A stretch of DNA of 64,000 bases from Lacisediminihabitans sp040549465 (GTDB lineage: Bacteria > Actinomycetota > Actinomycetes > Actinomycetales > Microbacteriaceae). The notes beneath the pieces were generated by a model. That model worked only from the letters and a program-made list of their open reading frames with translations. It did no database searches and was not told where the DNA came from. The stretch lies in assembly GCF_040549465.1 (NCBI RefSeq), contig NZ_JBEPTL010000007.1, positions 62,001-126,000 on the forward strand, read 5' to 3'. The first letter of the stretch is position 1; each line of letters opens with the position of its first letter. Shown piece by piece: positions 26,289 to 34,459 of this stretch. A program made the position numbers and the translations under genes.

Positions 26289-27296
26289 TTGATCCCCATG
26301 CTTCTTTCCCAACTGCCGATGGACGACAGCTGGATCAGTTTCGACATACCGGCGTTCATCCAGAACTTCTGGAGTTCGACCTTCGACGGACTCACTTTCG
26401 GCGCGATCTACGGGCTGGTCGCGCTCGGCTACACCCTCGTCTACGGGGTTCTGAACCTGATCAACTTCGCCCACTCTGAAGTCTTCATCATCGGCTGTTA
26501 CGGCGTCTTCTTCACCCTGAGCGCCCTGGGTTTCGGAGCCTCTGCCCCCAACCTGTCGGTGATCGCGATCATCGGCGACCTGTTGATAGCGCTCGTGGTC
26601 GCCATGCTCGCCTCCGCGGCCATGGCCTACGTCCTGGAACGAGTGGCCTACCGGCCGCTCCGCAAACGCAATCCACCGCGGCTGGTGTTCCTGATCACCG
26701 CGATCGGTGCCTCATTCACCATCCAGTACACGATCTTCCTCGTGCGCGGTCCCAACGCAGAGCCCGCCGTCACGATGTTCACGCCGACACCGATCTTCGA
26801 TGTGTTCGGCACTATCGTCGACAACCAGCAGATCATCATCGTGGTCGCGGCAGTGATCATGATGGTCGGCGTGGATCAGTTCATCAGGCGCTCCCGCACC
26901 GGCCGCGGTATCCGGGCCGTGGCCCAGGATCCTGACACCGCGACGCTGATGGGTGTGAACCGGGATCGCATCATCCTGATCACCTTCATCATCGGCGGGC
27001 TCCTGGCCGGTGCTGCTGCGCTCTTCTACGTCATGAAGATCCCGTCCGGTGTGCAGTACAACGGCGGTTTCGTCCTCGGTATCAAGGCATTCGCCGCCGC
27101 TGTTCTCGGCGGTATCGGAAACGTTCGTGGAGCACTGCTCGGTGGCCTGCTGCTCGGCCTGATCGGCAACTACGGGCAGATCCTGCTTGGCAACTCGCAG
27201 TGGGCGGATGTCGTCGCCTTCGTCGTACTCGTTCTGGTTCTGCTGGTCAGGCCATCGGGTATTCTCGGTCAATCCATGGGAAGGAGCCGCGCATGA
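26289..27296 (+). CDS. livH: Branched-chain amino acid ABC transporter permease LivH
   Basis: A 335-residue permease with about eight membrane helices and the family segment FGAIYGLVALGYTLVYGVLN, followed by LINFAHSEVFIIGCYG. The EAA-like coupling region RGIRAVAQDPDTATLMGVN is present. It forms the channel with LivM. TTG at 26289 is preceded by CGAGGA at 8 nt and is preferred to ATG 26298. Its stop overlaps the livM start (ATGA). Confidence 0.93.
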   Translation: MIPMLLSQLPMDDSWISFDIPAFIQNFWSSTFDGLTFGAIYGLVALGYTLVYGVLNLINFAHSEVFIIGCYGVFFTLSALGFGASAPNLSVIAIIGDLLIALVVAMLASAAMAYVLERVAYRPLRKRNPPRLVFLITAIGASFTIQYTIFLVRGPNAEPAVTMFTPTPIFDVFGTIVDNQQIIIVVAAVIMMVGVDQFIRRSRTGRGIRAVAQDPDTATLMGVNRDRIILITFIIGGLLAGAAALFYVMKIPSGVQYNGGFVLGIKAFAAAVLGGIGNVRGALLGGLLLGLIGNYGQILLGNSQWADVVAFVVLVLVLLVRPSGILGQSMGRSRA

Positions 27297-28477
27297 GCAC
27301 CACGGACGGACCGACACTCATGCCGGACGCACAGGCAGCGCAGGATGCCGTCAATCGTGAGTCCGGGTCGAAAAAGCCTGGCCGATTCCACCGTCTGGGG
27401 GATCGCTGGAACGCACTCCGGCGACCGCAGCAGTGGGCGTTCCTGCTGGTCATCGTCGCCCTCGCCTACCTGCTTCCGGTCTTCAACGTCCCGATTCTCA
27501 CGACCGAGCCGAGCACCGACTGGTCGATCACCTGTTTCACGATGGCGATCTATGCTCTGGTGGCGGTCGGCCTCAACGTGGTGGTCGGTTACGCCGGCCT
27601 GCTCGACCTCGGGTACGTGGCATTCTTCGCCGTCGGCTCCTATGTCACGGCGATGCTCACCAGTCCCGATTCGCCGTTCCTGCACATCCCCTATCTGTGG
27701 ACGATCCCGGTCGCGATGGCGGTCACGATGTTCTTCGGCGTGGTGCTCGGCGTACCGACGCTGCGGCTCCGCGGCGACTATCTCGCCATCGTCACTCTCG
27801 GTTTCGGTGAGATCGTGCGAATCCTGGCCACGATCATCCCCGCCATGAAGGGCCAGGTCGGCTTCCAAAACGTGGGTCGTCCGCCCGGAACGGCTGCGGA
27901 TGGCACGCCGATCTTCTCCAACTCCAACGGAACTCCGTGGTACTGGCTGGCACTGACGATCACCATCATCATTCTGCTGCTGGTCGGCAACCTGGAGCGG
28001 AGCCGCGTTGGTCGCGCCTGGGTCGCCATTCGCGAGGATGAGGATGCCGCCGAGATCATGGGCGTGCCGGTCTTCAAATACAAGGTCTGGGCCTTCGCCA
28101 TCGGAGCCGCCGTCGGCGGTCTCTCCGGTTCGCTGTTCTCTGGTCAGATCGGATTCGTCAACAACCAGAAGTTCGATGTGCCGACCTCGATCCTGTTCCT
28201 GGCCGCGGTGGTGCTCGGCGGTGCGGGCAACAAGGTCGGAGCGATTATCGGTGGCGCCATCGTCGCCTACGTCCCGTTCCGCTTCACGGCGATCGCACCC
28301 TACAAATACCTGATCTTCGGCGTCGTTCTGGTGATCCTGATGCTTTGGCGTGCCAGAGGACTGTTGCCCGCGCGGCAGAAGCTGCTGGCCTACGGCAAGT
28401 CGACTTACGAGCGCGTCACGAATCGTGAATCCGAACCACCCGCCACAGGCCTCGCCCCGGAAGGGGAGCGGAAGTGA
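27293..28477 (+). CDS. livM: Branched-chain amino acid ABC transporter permease LivM
   Basis: A 394-residue permease. A hydrophilic N-terminus of about 45 residues precedes many membrane helices. NVVVGYAGLLDLGYVAFFAV is the LivM hallmark and RVGRAWVAIREDEDAAEIMG is the coupling loop. It partners LivH. It overlaps livH and livG by 4 nt each, so all are co-translated. Confidence 0.93.
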   Translation: MSTTDGPTLMPDAQAAQDAVNRESGSKKPGRFHRLGDRWNALRRPQQWAFLLVIVALAYLLPVFNVPILTTEPSTDWSITCFTMAIYALVAVGLNVVVGYAGLLDLGYVAFFAVGSYVTAMLTSPDSPFLHIPYLWTIPVAMAVTMFFGVVLGVPTLRLRGDYLAIVTLGFGEIVRILATIIPAMKGQVGFQNVGRPPGTAADGTPIFSNSNGTPWYWLALTITIIILLLVGNLERSRVGRAWVAIREDEDAAEIMGVPVFKYKVWAFAIGAAVGGLSGSLFSGQIGFVNNQKFDVPTSILFLAAVVLGGAGNKVGAIIGGAIVAYVPFRFTAIAPYKYLIFGVVLVILMLWRARGLLPARQKLLAYGKSTYERVTNRESEPPATGLAPEGERK

Positions 28478-29367
28478 GCGCGGAAACGCCGGCCGCGGCA
28501 TCCGGCTCCGAGGTTGCTCTCGACGAGCTGGGCATCGACAAGGACACCGCAGAAGGTGCGGCGCCCGAGCGAAACATCGCTGTGGGCGTCGGCGAGAACA
28601 TCATGGAGATCCGGAATCTCACCGTCAAGTTCGGCGGCCTCACGGCTCTGGACGACGTGTCGTTCGACATCAGGCGCGGTGAGATCCTCGGTCTCATCGG
28701 CCCGAACGGCGCGGGCAAGACCACCTGTTTCAACGCCATGACCGGCGTCTACAAGCCGAGCGGTGGCCAGGTGACGCTCGACGGACAGTCCGTGCTCGGG
28801 CGAACCCGCCACAGGATCACCAGACTGGGGCTTGCCAGAACCTTCCAGAACATCAGGCTCTTCGGCGAGATGACGGCACTGGAGAACGTGGTCGTCGGCC
28901 TCGATGCCAGACACAAGACGAGTGTCGTCGGCGCCCTGCTGCGACTGCCCCGTCATCGTCGCGAAGAGAGGTCCTCGATCGAGCGTGGCATGGCCCTCCT
29001 CGAATTCGTCGGAATCGCGGATGACGCGGCCGTGCTCGCCCGTCACCTCTCCTACGGCCACCAGCGTCGCCTCGAGATCGCGCGTGCGCTGGCCACTGAC
29101 CCCAAGGTGCTCTGCCTCGACGAACCCGCTGCGGGATTCAACCCGGCGGAGAAAGAAGATCTGATGACGCTCATCCGCGCTATCAGGGACGACGGGTACA
29201 CCGTGCTGCTGATTGAGCACGACATGAAACTCGTGATGGGCCTCACCGATCGCATCATCGTGCTCGAGTTCGGCAAGAAGCTCGCCGACGGCATCCCCGT
29301 CGATATCCGCAACGACCCGCGAGTCGTCGCCGCCTACCTGGGGGAGCCTGAAGATGACGTTGCTTGA
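28474..29367 (+). CDS. livG: Branched-chain amino acid ABC transporter ATPase LivG
   Basis: A 297-residue ATPase with Walker A GPNGAGKT, Q-loop region RTFQNIRLFGEMT, the signature-like LSYGHQRRLEIARAL and Walker B LCLDEPAAGFNP. The N-terminal 44 residues before MEIRNLTVKFGGL are an acidic extension not usual in the family. The GTG at 28474, which overlaps the livM stop, supports the long form, but an internal ATG near 28603 is possible. It works with LivF. Confidence 0.93.
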   Translation: MSAETPAAASGSEVALDELGIDKDTAEGAAPERNIAVGVGENIMEIRNLTVKFGGLTALDDVSFDIRRGEILGLIGPNGAGKTTCFNAMTGVYKPSGGQVTLDGQSVLGRTRHRITRLGLARTFQNIRLFGEMTALENVVVGLDARHKTSVVGALLRLPRHRREERSSIERGMALLEFVGIADDAAVLARHLSYGHQRRLEIARALATDPKVLCLDEPAAGFNPAEKEDLMTLIRAIRDDGYTVLLIEHDMKLVMGLTDRIIVLEFGKKLADGIPVDIRNDPRVVAAYLGEPEDDVA

Positions 29368-30067
29368 ACTGAAGAACGTCAGCGTGCGCTACGGGCGCAT
29401 CGAGGCGATCCATGACATGTCCTTCGCGGTCGACGAGGGTGAGATCGTCAGCCTGATCGGCGCGAACGGTGCGGGTAAGACCACCACCATGAAGACGATC
29501 TCGGGGCTGCTCAACCCGAGCTCCGGCAGCATCCATTTCGACGGTGAAGACATCACCACCATGAAGGCGCACATCCGTGTCGTCCACGGCATCTCGCAGG
29601 CGCCAGAAGGTCGCGGGGTGTTTCCTGGTATGACGGTATTGGAGAACCTCGACATGGGCGCTTTCGGCCGTAAGGACCGCAGCAGCATGAAGGTGGACTT
29701 CGAGAGGGTATTCACGCTGTTCCCGAGGCTGGCGGAACGCAGGTCACAGGTGGGCGGAACGATGTCGGGCGGTGAGCAGCAGATGCTCGCCATCGGTCGC
29801 GCACTCATGTCGCAGCCGCGACTGCTACTGCTGGACGAGCCCTCGATGGGACTCGCTCCGCAGTTCATCAAGCAGATCTTCACGATCATCTCGGAGATCA
29901 ATGAGCAGGGTACGACGGTGCTGCTCGTCGAGCAGAACGCCAACCAGGCCCTCGCACGAGCCGACCGGGCTTTCGTGCTCGAAACCGGAACGATCACCCA
30001 CAGTGGCACCGGCAGGGAACTGCTGGCGAATCCCGCGATCAAAGAGGCATACCTCGGCGTCGGTTGA
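29354..30067 (+). CDS. livF: Branched-chain amino acid ABC transporter ATPase LivF
   Basis: A 237-residue ATPase with Walker A GANGAGKT, SQAPEGRGVFPGMTVLENL, signature MSGGEQQMLAIGRALM and LLLLDEPSMGLAP, all typical of LivF. It starts 14 nt inside the livG end. It is the last gene of the transporter; the ketoacid dehydrogenase genes follow after about 170 bp. Confidence 0.95.
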   Translation: MTLLELKNVSVRYGRIEAIHDMSFAVDEGEIVSLIGANGAGKTTTMKTISGLLNPSSGSIHFDGEDITTMKAHIRVVHGISQAPEGRGVFPGMTVLENLDMGAFGRKDRSSMKVDFERVFTLFPRLAERRSQVGGTMSGGEQQMLAIGRALMSQPRLLLLDEPSMGLAPQFIKQIFTIISEINEQGTTVLLVEQNANQALARADRAFVLETGTITHSGTGRELLANPAIKEAYLGVG

Positions 30068-30156
30068 TCGAGAGCCGTGGTGCGCGGCGGGTTGTGTTCG
30101 CCGCATCGGGTGACTAGCGTCAAGGTATCTCCGGGTAACGATGCCCGGGCCGGCCA

Positions 30157-30172
30157 GCGGTTTACCAACCGC
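30157..30172. promoter_or_regulatory. Palindrome upstream of the ketoacid dehydrogenase genes (possible operator)
   Basis: GCGGTT-TACC-AACCGC is a perfect 6-4-6 palindrome about 60 nt before the E1-alpha start, within the 166-bp gap after livF. A regulator-binding site or small hairpin is possible; there is no direct evidence. Confidence 0.35.
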
Positions 30173-30233
30173 GGCTGTGAGTGATCGCCTCGCCGCCGAC
30201 GTACCTGTTGAAAGCGGAGCAGATCGGGAGATC

Positions 30234-31418
30234 ATGTTGCGCGCAACTGTTGCTGACCACACGCTGGACCACCAGCTGGGGGGCATGAGCGATGAACTCG
30301 TGCAACTCCTCACCCCGCAGGGAGAGCGGGTGAGCAACCATCTCTACGATCCATGGATCGCGGATCTCACGCCGGGGCAGTTGCTCGGGCTGTATGAAGA
30401 TCTCGTCGTCGTCCGCCGCATCGACACCGAGGCCACCGCACTGCAACGACAGGGTGAACTGGGCCTCTGGCCGCCGCTGCTCGGTCAGGAGGCTGCCCAG
30501 GTCGGCTCGGCCAGGACGCTCCGCGCCGACGATTTCGTCTTCTCCAGCTACCGCGAGAACGCGGTGGCCTACTGTCGGGGCGTCGAACTCATCGACCTCG
30601 TCCGTGTCTGGCGCGGCACGGCAGCTTCCGGGTGGAACCCCTACGACGTGGGCATGGCCACCCCCGCGGTGATCATCGGCGCCCAGACGCTTCACGCCAC
30701 CGGCTATGCGATCGGTTGCGCCAAAGACGGCGTCGACTCGGTGGCTGTCGCGTACTTCGGTGACGGCGCCACCAGCCAGGGGGATGTCAACGAGGCGATG
30801 GTCTTCGCCGCCAGCTTCCATGCCCCGGTGATCTTCTTCTGCCAGAACAACCAGTGGGCGATCTCCGAGCCGGTTGGCCTGCAGTCCGGGCTGCCACTCG
30901 CCTCGCGGGCGCCGGGGTTCGGCATCCCGAGCCTGCGGGTCGACGGCAACGATGTACTCGCGGTCACAGCGGCGATGCGCTGCGCGCTGGACAGGGCGCG
31001 CACGGGCGGCGGGCCGACCTTCATCGAGGCCGTGACCTACCGGATGGGGCCGCACACGACATCCGATGACCCGAGTCGCTACGTCGACCCGGCTGAGCGG
31101 GAGAAGTGGGCCGCCAAGGACCCGATTGCCCGAGTGGAGGCTTTTCTCGAGAGCGAGGGTATTCTCACCGACGAGGCCAGGGCATCGGTCGCGGCGAAGG
31201 CGGATGACGTGGCCACCCATTTTCGTGCGGGCTGTCTCTCGCTCGAGGACCCCGAGGCGCTGAGCGTCTTCGACAACGTCTACAGCACACCGCACTCGGG
31301 ACTCGCGCGCCAGAAGAGCCAGTACGCCGCGTACCTGGCCGGCTTCGAGGCTCCTGCTGACGCTTCCGCTGATCTCGACGCTCACGCTTCCATCGATGTC
31401 GAGGGAGGCGAGCGATGA
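30234..31418 (+). CDS. bkdA: Branched-chain 2-oxoacid dehydrogenase E1 alpha subunit
   Basis: A 394-residue thiamine-diphosphate enzyme subunit. The ThDP motif is GDGATSQGDVNEAM ... CQNNQWAIS, and the preceding LGQEAAQVGSARTLRADDFV and YRMGPHTTSDDPSRY (phosphorylation-loop region) fit the E1-alpha family. It decarboxylates 2-oxoacids from leucine, isoleucine and valine. ATG at 30234 after GGGAGATC is preferred over upstream in-frame starts. The flanking liv and acc genes favour a branched-chain rather than pyruvate substrate. It overlaps E1 beta by 4 nt. Confidence 0.9.
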   Translation: MLRATVADHTLDHQLGGMSDELVQLLTPQGERVSNHLYDPWIADLTPGQLLGLYEDLVVVRRIDTEATALQRQGELGLWPPLLGQEAAQVGSARTLRADDFVFSSYRENAVAYCRGVELIDLVRVWRGTAASGWNPYDVGMATPAVIIGAQTLHATGYAIGCAKDGVDSVAVAYFGDGATSQGDVNEAMVFAASFHAPVIFFCQNNQWAISEPVGLQSGLPLASRAPGFGIPSLRVDGNDVLAVTAAMRCALDRARTGGGPTFIEAVTYRMGPHTTSDDPSRYVDPAEREKWAAKDPIARVEAFLESEGILTDEARASVAAKADDVATHFRAGCLSLEDPEALSVFDNVYSTPHSGLARQKSQYAAYLAGFEAPADASADLDAHASIDVEGGER

Positions 31419-32422
31419 CCGAACTCACCCTCTCCCGCGCCATCGGCACGGGCCTTCGCCGTGCACTGGCTGACGATCCGAAGGTCGTTCTGCTCGGGGA
31501 GGACATCGGCAAGCTGGGCGGCGTGTTCCGGGTGACCGACGGTCTGCAGGAGGAATTCGGGCGCGACAGGGTGATGGACACGCCTCTCGCTGAGGCTGGC
31601 ATCCTCGGGACCGCGGTGGGGCTGGCCTTCCGCGGCTATCGTCCGGTCGTGGAGATCCAGTTCGACGGCTTCATCTATCCGGCCTTCGACCAGATCGTGG
31701 CCCAGGTGGCGAAGATGCACTACCGCACTGCGGGCGCGGTGACGATGCCGATCACGATCCGGGTACCGTTCGGCGGCGGGATCGGGGCGGTCGAACATCA
31801 CTCGGAGTCGCCGGAGGCCTACTTCACGCACACGTCCGGTCTCCGGGTGATCGCCTGCTCGAACCCCCAGGATGCTCACACGCTGATCCGCCAGGCGATC
31901 GCCTGCGACGACCCTGTGCTGTTCTTCGAGCCCAAGCGGCGCTACTGGATGAAAGGCGAGGTCGAGGAGGAATTCGGGCCACAGACACTGTCGATGGAGT
32001 CTGCGCGGGTCGTGTGCGAGGGGACGGATGTGACCCTGGTGGCCTACGGTCCGCTGGTCGCAACCGCGATGGATGCCGCGACCGCAGCATCCGACGACGG
32101 CATCTCCATCGAGGTGATCGACCTGCGTTCCCTCTCGCCTGTCGATTTCGACACCGTCGAGGCGTCGGTGCGCAAGACCGGACGCCTGGTCGTCACCCAC
32201 GAAGCACAACAGTTCGGCGGACTGGGCGCAGAGATCGCTGCGAGCATCACCGATCGCTGCTTCTACTTTCTCGAGGCCGCTCCCGCGCGGGTCACCGGTT
32301 TCGACGTGCCCTACCCGCCGGCCAAGCTCGAAGAGCACTTCCTACCAGACCTCGACCGGATGTTGGACGCTGTCGACCGCGTACTCGGTCGCGCGAATTC
32401 CCTCACCGGCTGGAAGGCGTGA
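31415..32422 (+). CDS. bkdB: Branched-chain 2-oxoacid dehydrogenase E1 beta subunit
   Basis: A 335-residue subunit. It starts with TLSRAIGTGLRRALADDPKV and contains VVLLGEDIGKLGGVFRVTDG, PLAEAGILGTAVGLAFRG and the transketolase C-terminal domain GRLVVTHEAQQFGGLGAE. With E1 alpha it forms the alpha2-beta2 decarboxylase. The start overlaps E1 alpha (ATGA), and the E2 gene begins 2 nt after its stop. Confidence 0.95.
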   Translation: MTELTLSRAIGTGLRRALADDPKVVLLGEDIGKLGGVFRVTDGLQEEFGRDRVMDTPLAEAGILGTAVGLAFRGYRPVVEIQFDGFIYPAFDQIVAQVAKMHYRTAGAVTMPITIRVPFGGGIGAVEHHSESPEAYFTHTSGLRVIACSNPQDAHTLIRQAIACDDPVLFFEPKRRYWMKGEVEEEFGPQTLSMESARVVCEGTDVTLVAYGPLVATAMDAATAASDDGISIEVIDLRSLSPVDFDTVEASVRKTGRLVVTHEAQQFGGLGAEIAASITDRCFYFLEAAPARVTGFDVPYPPAKLEEHFLPDLDRMLDAVDRVLGRANSLTGWKA

Positions 32423-32424
32423 CC

Positions 32425-33654
32425 ATGACGACTAAGGAATTTCGACTTCCCGATCTCGGCGAGGGACTCACGGAGTCCGAACTCGTCGCCTGGCATGTTG
32501 CCGTCGGCGACCTCGTCAGTCTCAACCAGACGATCGCAGAGGTGGAGTCCGCCAAGGCGGTGGTGCAACTGCCTTCGCCCTGTGCCGGCGTCGTCACACG
32601 GCTCGTCGGTGAGCCCGGCGCGACGATGGCTGTCGGGACGGTGATCGCCGCATTCGAAGTGGAGGATGCTCCCGCTCCCGCGCGCAACCCGGTCCTGGTG
32701 GGGTACGGGGCCCCGGTCGAGCGTACCGACCGGCCGCAGCGCCGCGCGCGGAGCGGGGTGGCGGCGTCGTCTGGAGTGACTTCGACGGGCTCAGTCGCCG
32801 AACGACCACGGTCCACTCCGCCGGTGCGTCGGCTCGCCCACGACCTCGGCGTGGAACTCGAGTTGCTGAGGGGGAGCGGCGAAGACGGCGTGATCACCCG
32901 CGAAGACGTGCAGGCTGCGGCATCCGTGGTCTCGGTTTCGCCCGTCGCGCAGGTGGGGGAGACCAGAACCCCGATCTCCGGGGTGCGGAAGCGCACCGCC
33001 GAGGCGATGGTGTCGAGTGCGTTCACGGCGCCGCACGTGACGGAATTCCTGACGGTGGATGTCACGCCCACCGTCGAGCTCGTGGAATCCCTGCAGGCCG
33101 GAAGGGAGTTTCGCGAGCACCGGCTGACCATGCTGACGGTTGTCGCAAAGGCGGTGTGCCTCGCAGCGGCGCGTACTCCGTCAGTCAACTCGCGCTGGGA
33201 CGAGGCGAATCGGGAGATCGTGCAGTTCGATCACCTGAATCTCGGTATCGCGGTGGCGACGTCCCGGGGGCTTCTCGTGCCGAATATTCCGAATGCGGAA
33301 TCTTTTGCCCTCGGCGAGCTGGCTGATGCGATCACGGGACTCGCCGAAACGGCACGCGCCGGTACGATTACGCCAGCGCAGCTGTCGGGCGGAACTTTCA
33401 CCATTTCGAATATCGGGGTTTTCGGTGTCGGTGCCGGGACCCCGATCATCAACCCGGGTGAGGCGGCGATCCTCGCCACCGGCGCAGTTCGTCGGATGCC
33501 GTGGGAATACCGCGGTGAGATCGCGCTCCGGCAGGTGATGACGCTGAGTCTCTCCTTCGACCACCGGCTGGTCGATGGTGAGCAGGGTTCGCGGTTTCTT
33601 ACCGACGTCGGAGGGATTCTGGGCGAGCCCGGGCGTGTGCTCGCGATGGTCTGA
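32425..33654 (+). CDS. bkdC: Dihydrolipoamide acyltransferase (E2) of the ketoacid dehydrogenase
   Basis: A 409-residue protein with a single N-terminal lipoyl domain (lipoyl Lys44 in EVESAKAVVQ). A Pro/Ala/Arg linker precedes a peripheral-subunit-binding domain (RRLAHDLGVELELLRGSGED, about 130-165). The C-terminal acyltransferase domain has catalytic FDHRLVDGEQG. It passes the acyl group to CoA. No lipoamide dehydrogenase (E3) gene is in the window, so a shared E3 elsewhere is expected. An inverted repeat follows the stop. Confidence 0.95.
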   Translation: MTTKEFRLPDLGEGLTESELVAWHVAVGDLVSLNQTIAEVESAKAVVQLPSPCAGVVTRLVGEPGATMAVGTVIAAFEVEDAPAPARNPVLVGYGAPVERTDRPQRRARSGVAASSGVTSTGSVAERPRSTPPVRRLAHDLGVELELLRGSGEDGVITREDVQAAASVVSVSPVAQVGETRTPISGVRKRTAEAMVSSAFTAPHVTEFLTVDVTPTVELVESLQAGREFREHRLTMLTVVAKAVCLAAARTPSVNSRWDEANREIVQFDHLNLGIAVATSRGLLVPNIPNAESFALGELADAITGLAETARAGTITPAQLSGGTFTISNIGVFGVGAGTPIINPGEAAILATGAVRRMPWEYRGEIALRQVMTLSLSFDHRLVDGEQGSRFLTDVGGILGEPGRVLAMV

Positions 33655-33672
33655 GTTCCCTGAATCGCTGGA

Positions 33673-33736
33673 AACGGGGTCATTGCGGCCGGACCGGGCC
33701 GTCGCGTTGACCCGTCTTGGCCGCAATGACCCCGTT
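33673..33736. repeat. Perfect 18-bp inverted repeat between convergent genes
   Basis: Arms 33673-33690 (AACGGGGTCATTGCGGCC) and 33719-33736 are exact complements with a 28-nt loop. It lies between the E2 and tetR ends and may act as a bidirectional terminator, though no U-tract follows. Confidence 0.85.
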
Positions 33737-33791
33737 CGCCGTGTTTGGCTGACCGGCATTCTGGGGACGAGCAACGCCGCGCGGCGGGGTG

Positions 33792-34361
33792 TCAGCTGTT
33801 GAGGGCGGCCAGCGCCATCCTCTCCAGAATCGCGCGCAGGTCGCGGGAGTTGCCGGTGTGCGGCGTCGAGTTGATCAGCCCGAAGGTGGCATGGGCGCGA
33901 GTGCGCAGGGCGAGTGCGAGGGCGTCCGGATGGATGCGTTCCAGCGCGGCTACCCAGAGCTCGACGTATCCGCGCTGGAGGGCACGAACCCGGTGGCGGT
34001 CGGGGTCGGCGAGGCTGTCGAGATCCCGATCCTGCACGCGGATGACGTCGGGATTGGCGAGGGCGAAGTTGACGTGGAAGGCGACAAGGGCTTCGAGAGT
34101 GGTGGCGGCATCCGTCTGGCTGTCGACCACCCGCTGGCCACCGTCACGCAACCCTTCGCTTACGCCGACGAGGAGCGCCGCCAGCACCGCCTGCTTACCG
34201 CTGAAGTGACGATAGACGGCCGGGCCGCTCACGCCGGCGGCAGCACCGAGATCCTCGATCGACACCCTGTCGAAACCGCGCTCGGAGAAGAGTCTGGCTG
34301 CGGCTTCGAGCAGCGCGCTGCGGCGGTCGGCCTTGGCCCGGCTGCGAACGGTGTCGGTCAT
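33792..34361 (-). CDS. TetR-family regulator of the leucine catabolism genes
   Basis: A 189-residue regulator with an N-terminal helix-turn-helix at about 15-62 (RLFSERGFDRVSIEDLGAAAGVSGPAVYRHFSGK) and an all-helical ligand domain. The C-terminal NSTPHTGNSRDLRAILERMA is typical of actinobacterial members that control acyl-CoA carboxylase loci. It is divergent from accD1 across 98 bp with a strong palindrome. It probably represses the acc-acd genes until an acyl-CoA or related ligand binds. Confidence 0.9.
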   Translation of the reverse strand: MTDTVRSRAKADRRSALLEAAARLFSERGFDRVSIEDLGAAAGVSGPAVYRHFSGKQAVLAALLVGVSEGLRDGGQRVVDSQTDAATTLEALVAFHVNFALANPDVIRVQDRDLDSLADPDRHRVRALQRGYVELWVAALERIHPDALALALRTRAHATFGLINSTPHTGNSRDLRAILERMALAALNS

Positions 34362-34406
34362 CCTCCCACTGTAGACAATTCAGTGAGTACCCATTAACCT
34401 AAATTG

Positions 34407-34424
34407 AGTTAGTGGTTACTAACT
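34407..34424. promoter_or_regulatory. Probable TetR operator
   Basis: AGTTAGT-GGTT-ACTAACT is a perfect 7-4-7 palindrome in the 98-bp tetR/accD1 intergenic region, about 35 nt from the carboxylase start. An AT-rich half-site-like GTGAGTACCCATTAACC lies just upstream (34384-34400). Confidence 0.75.
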
Positions 34425-34459
34425 GGCTTGTCGATCTGGGTTGTCAATGGAGACGCGCG

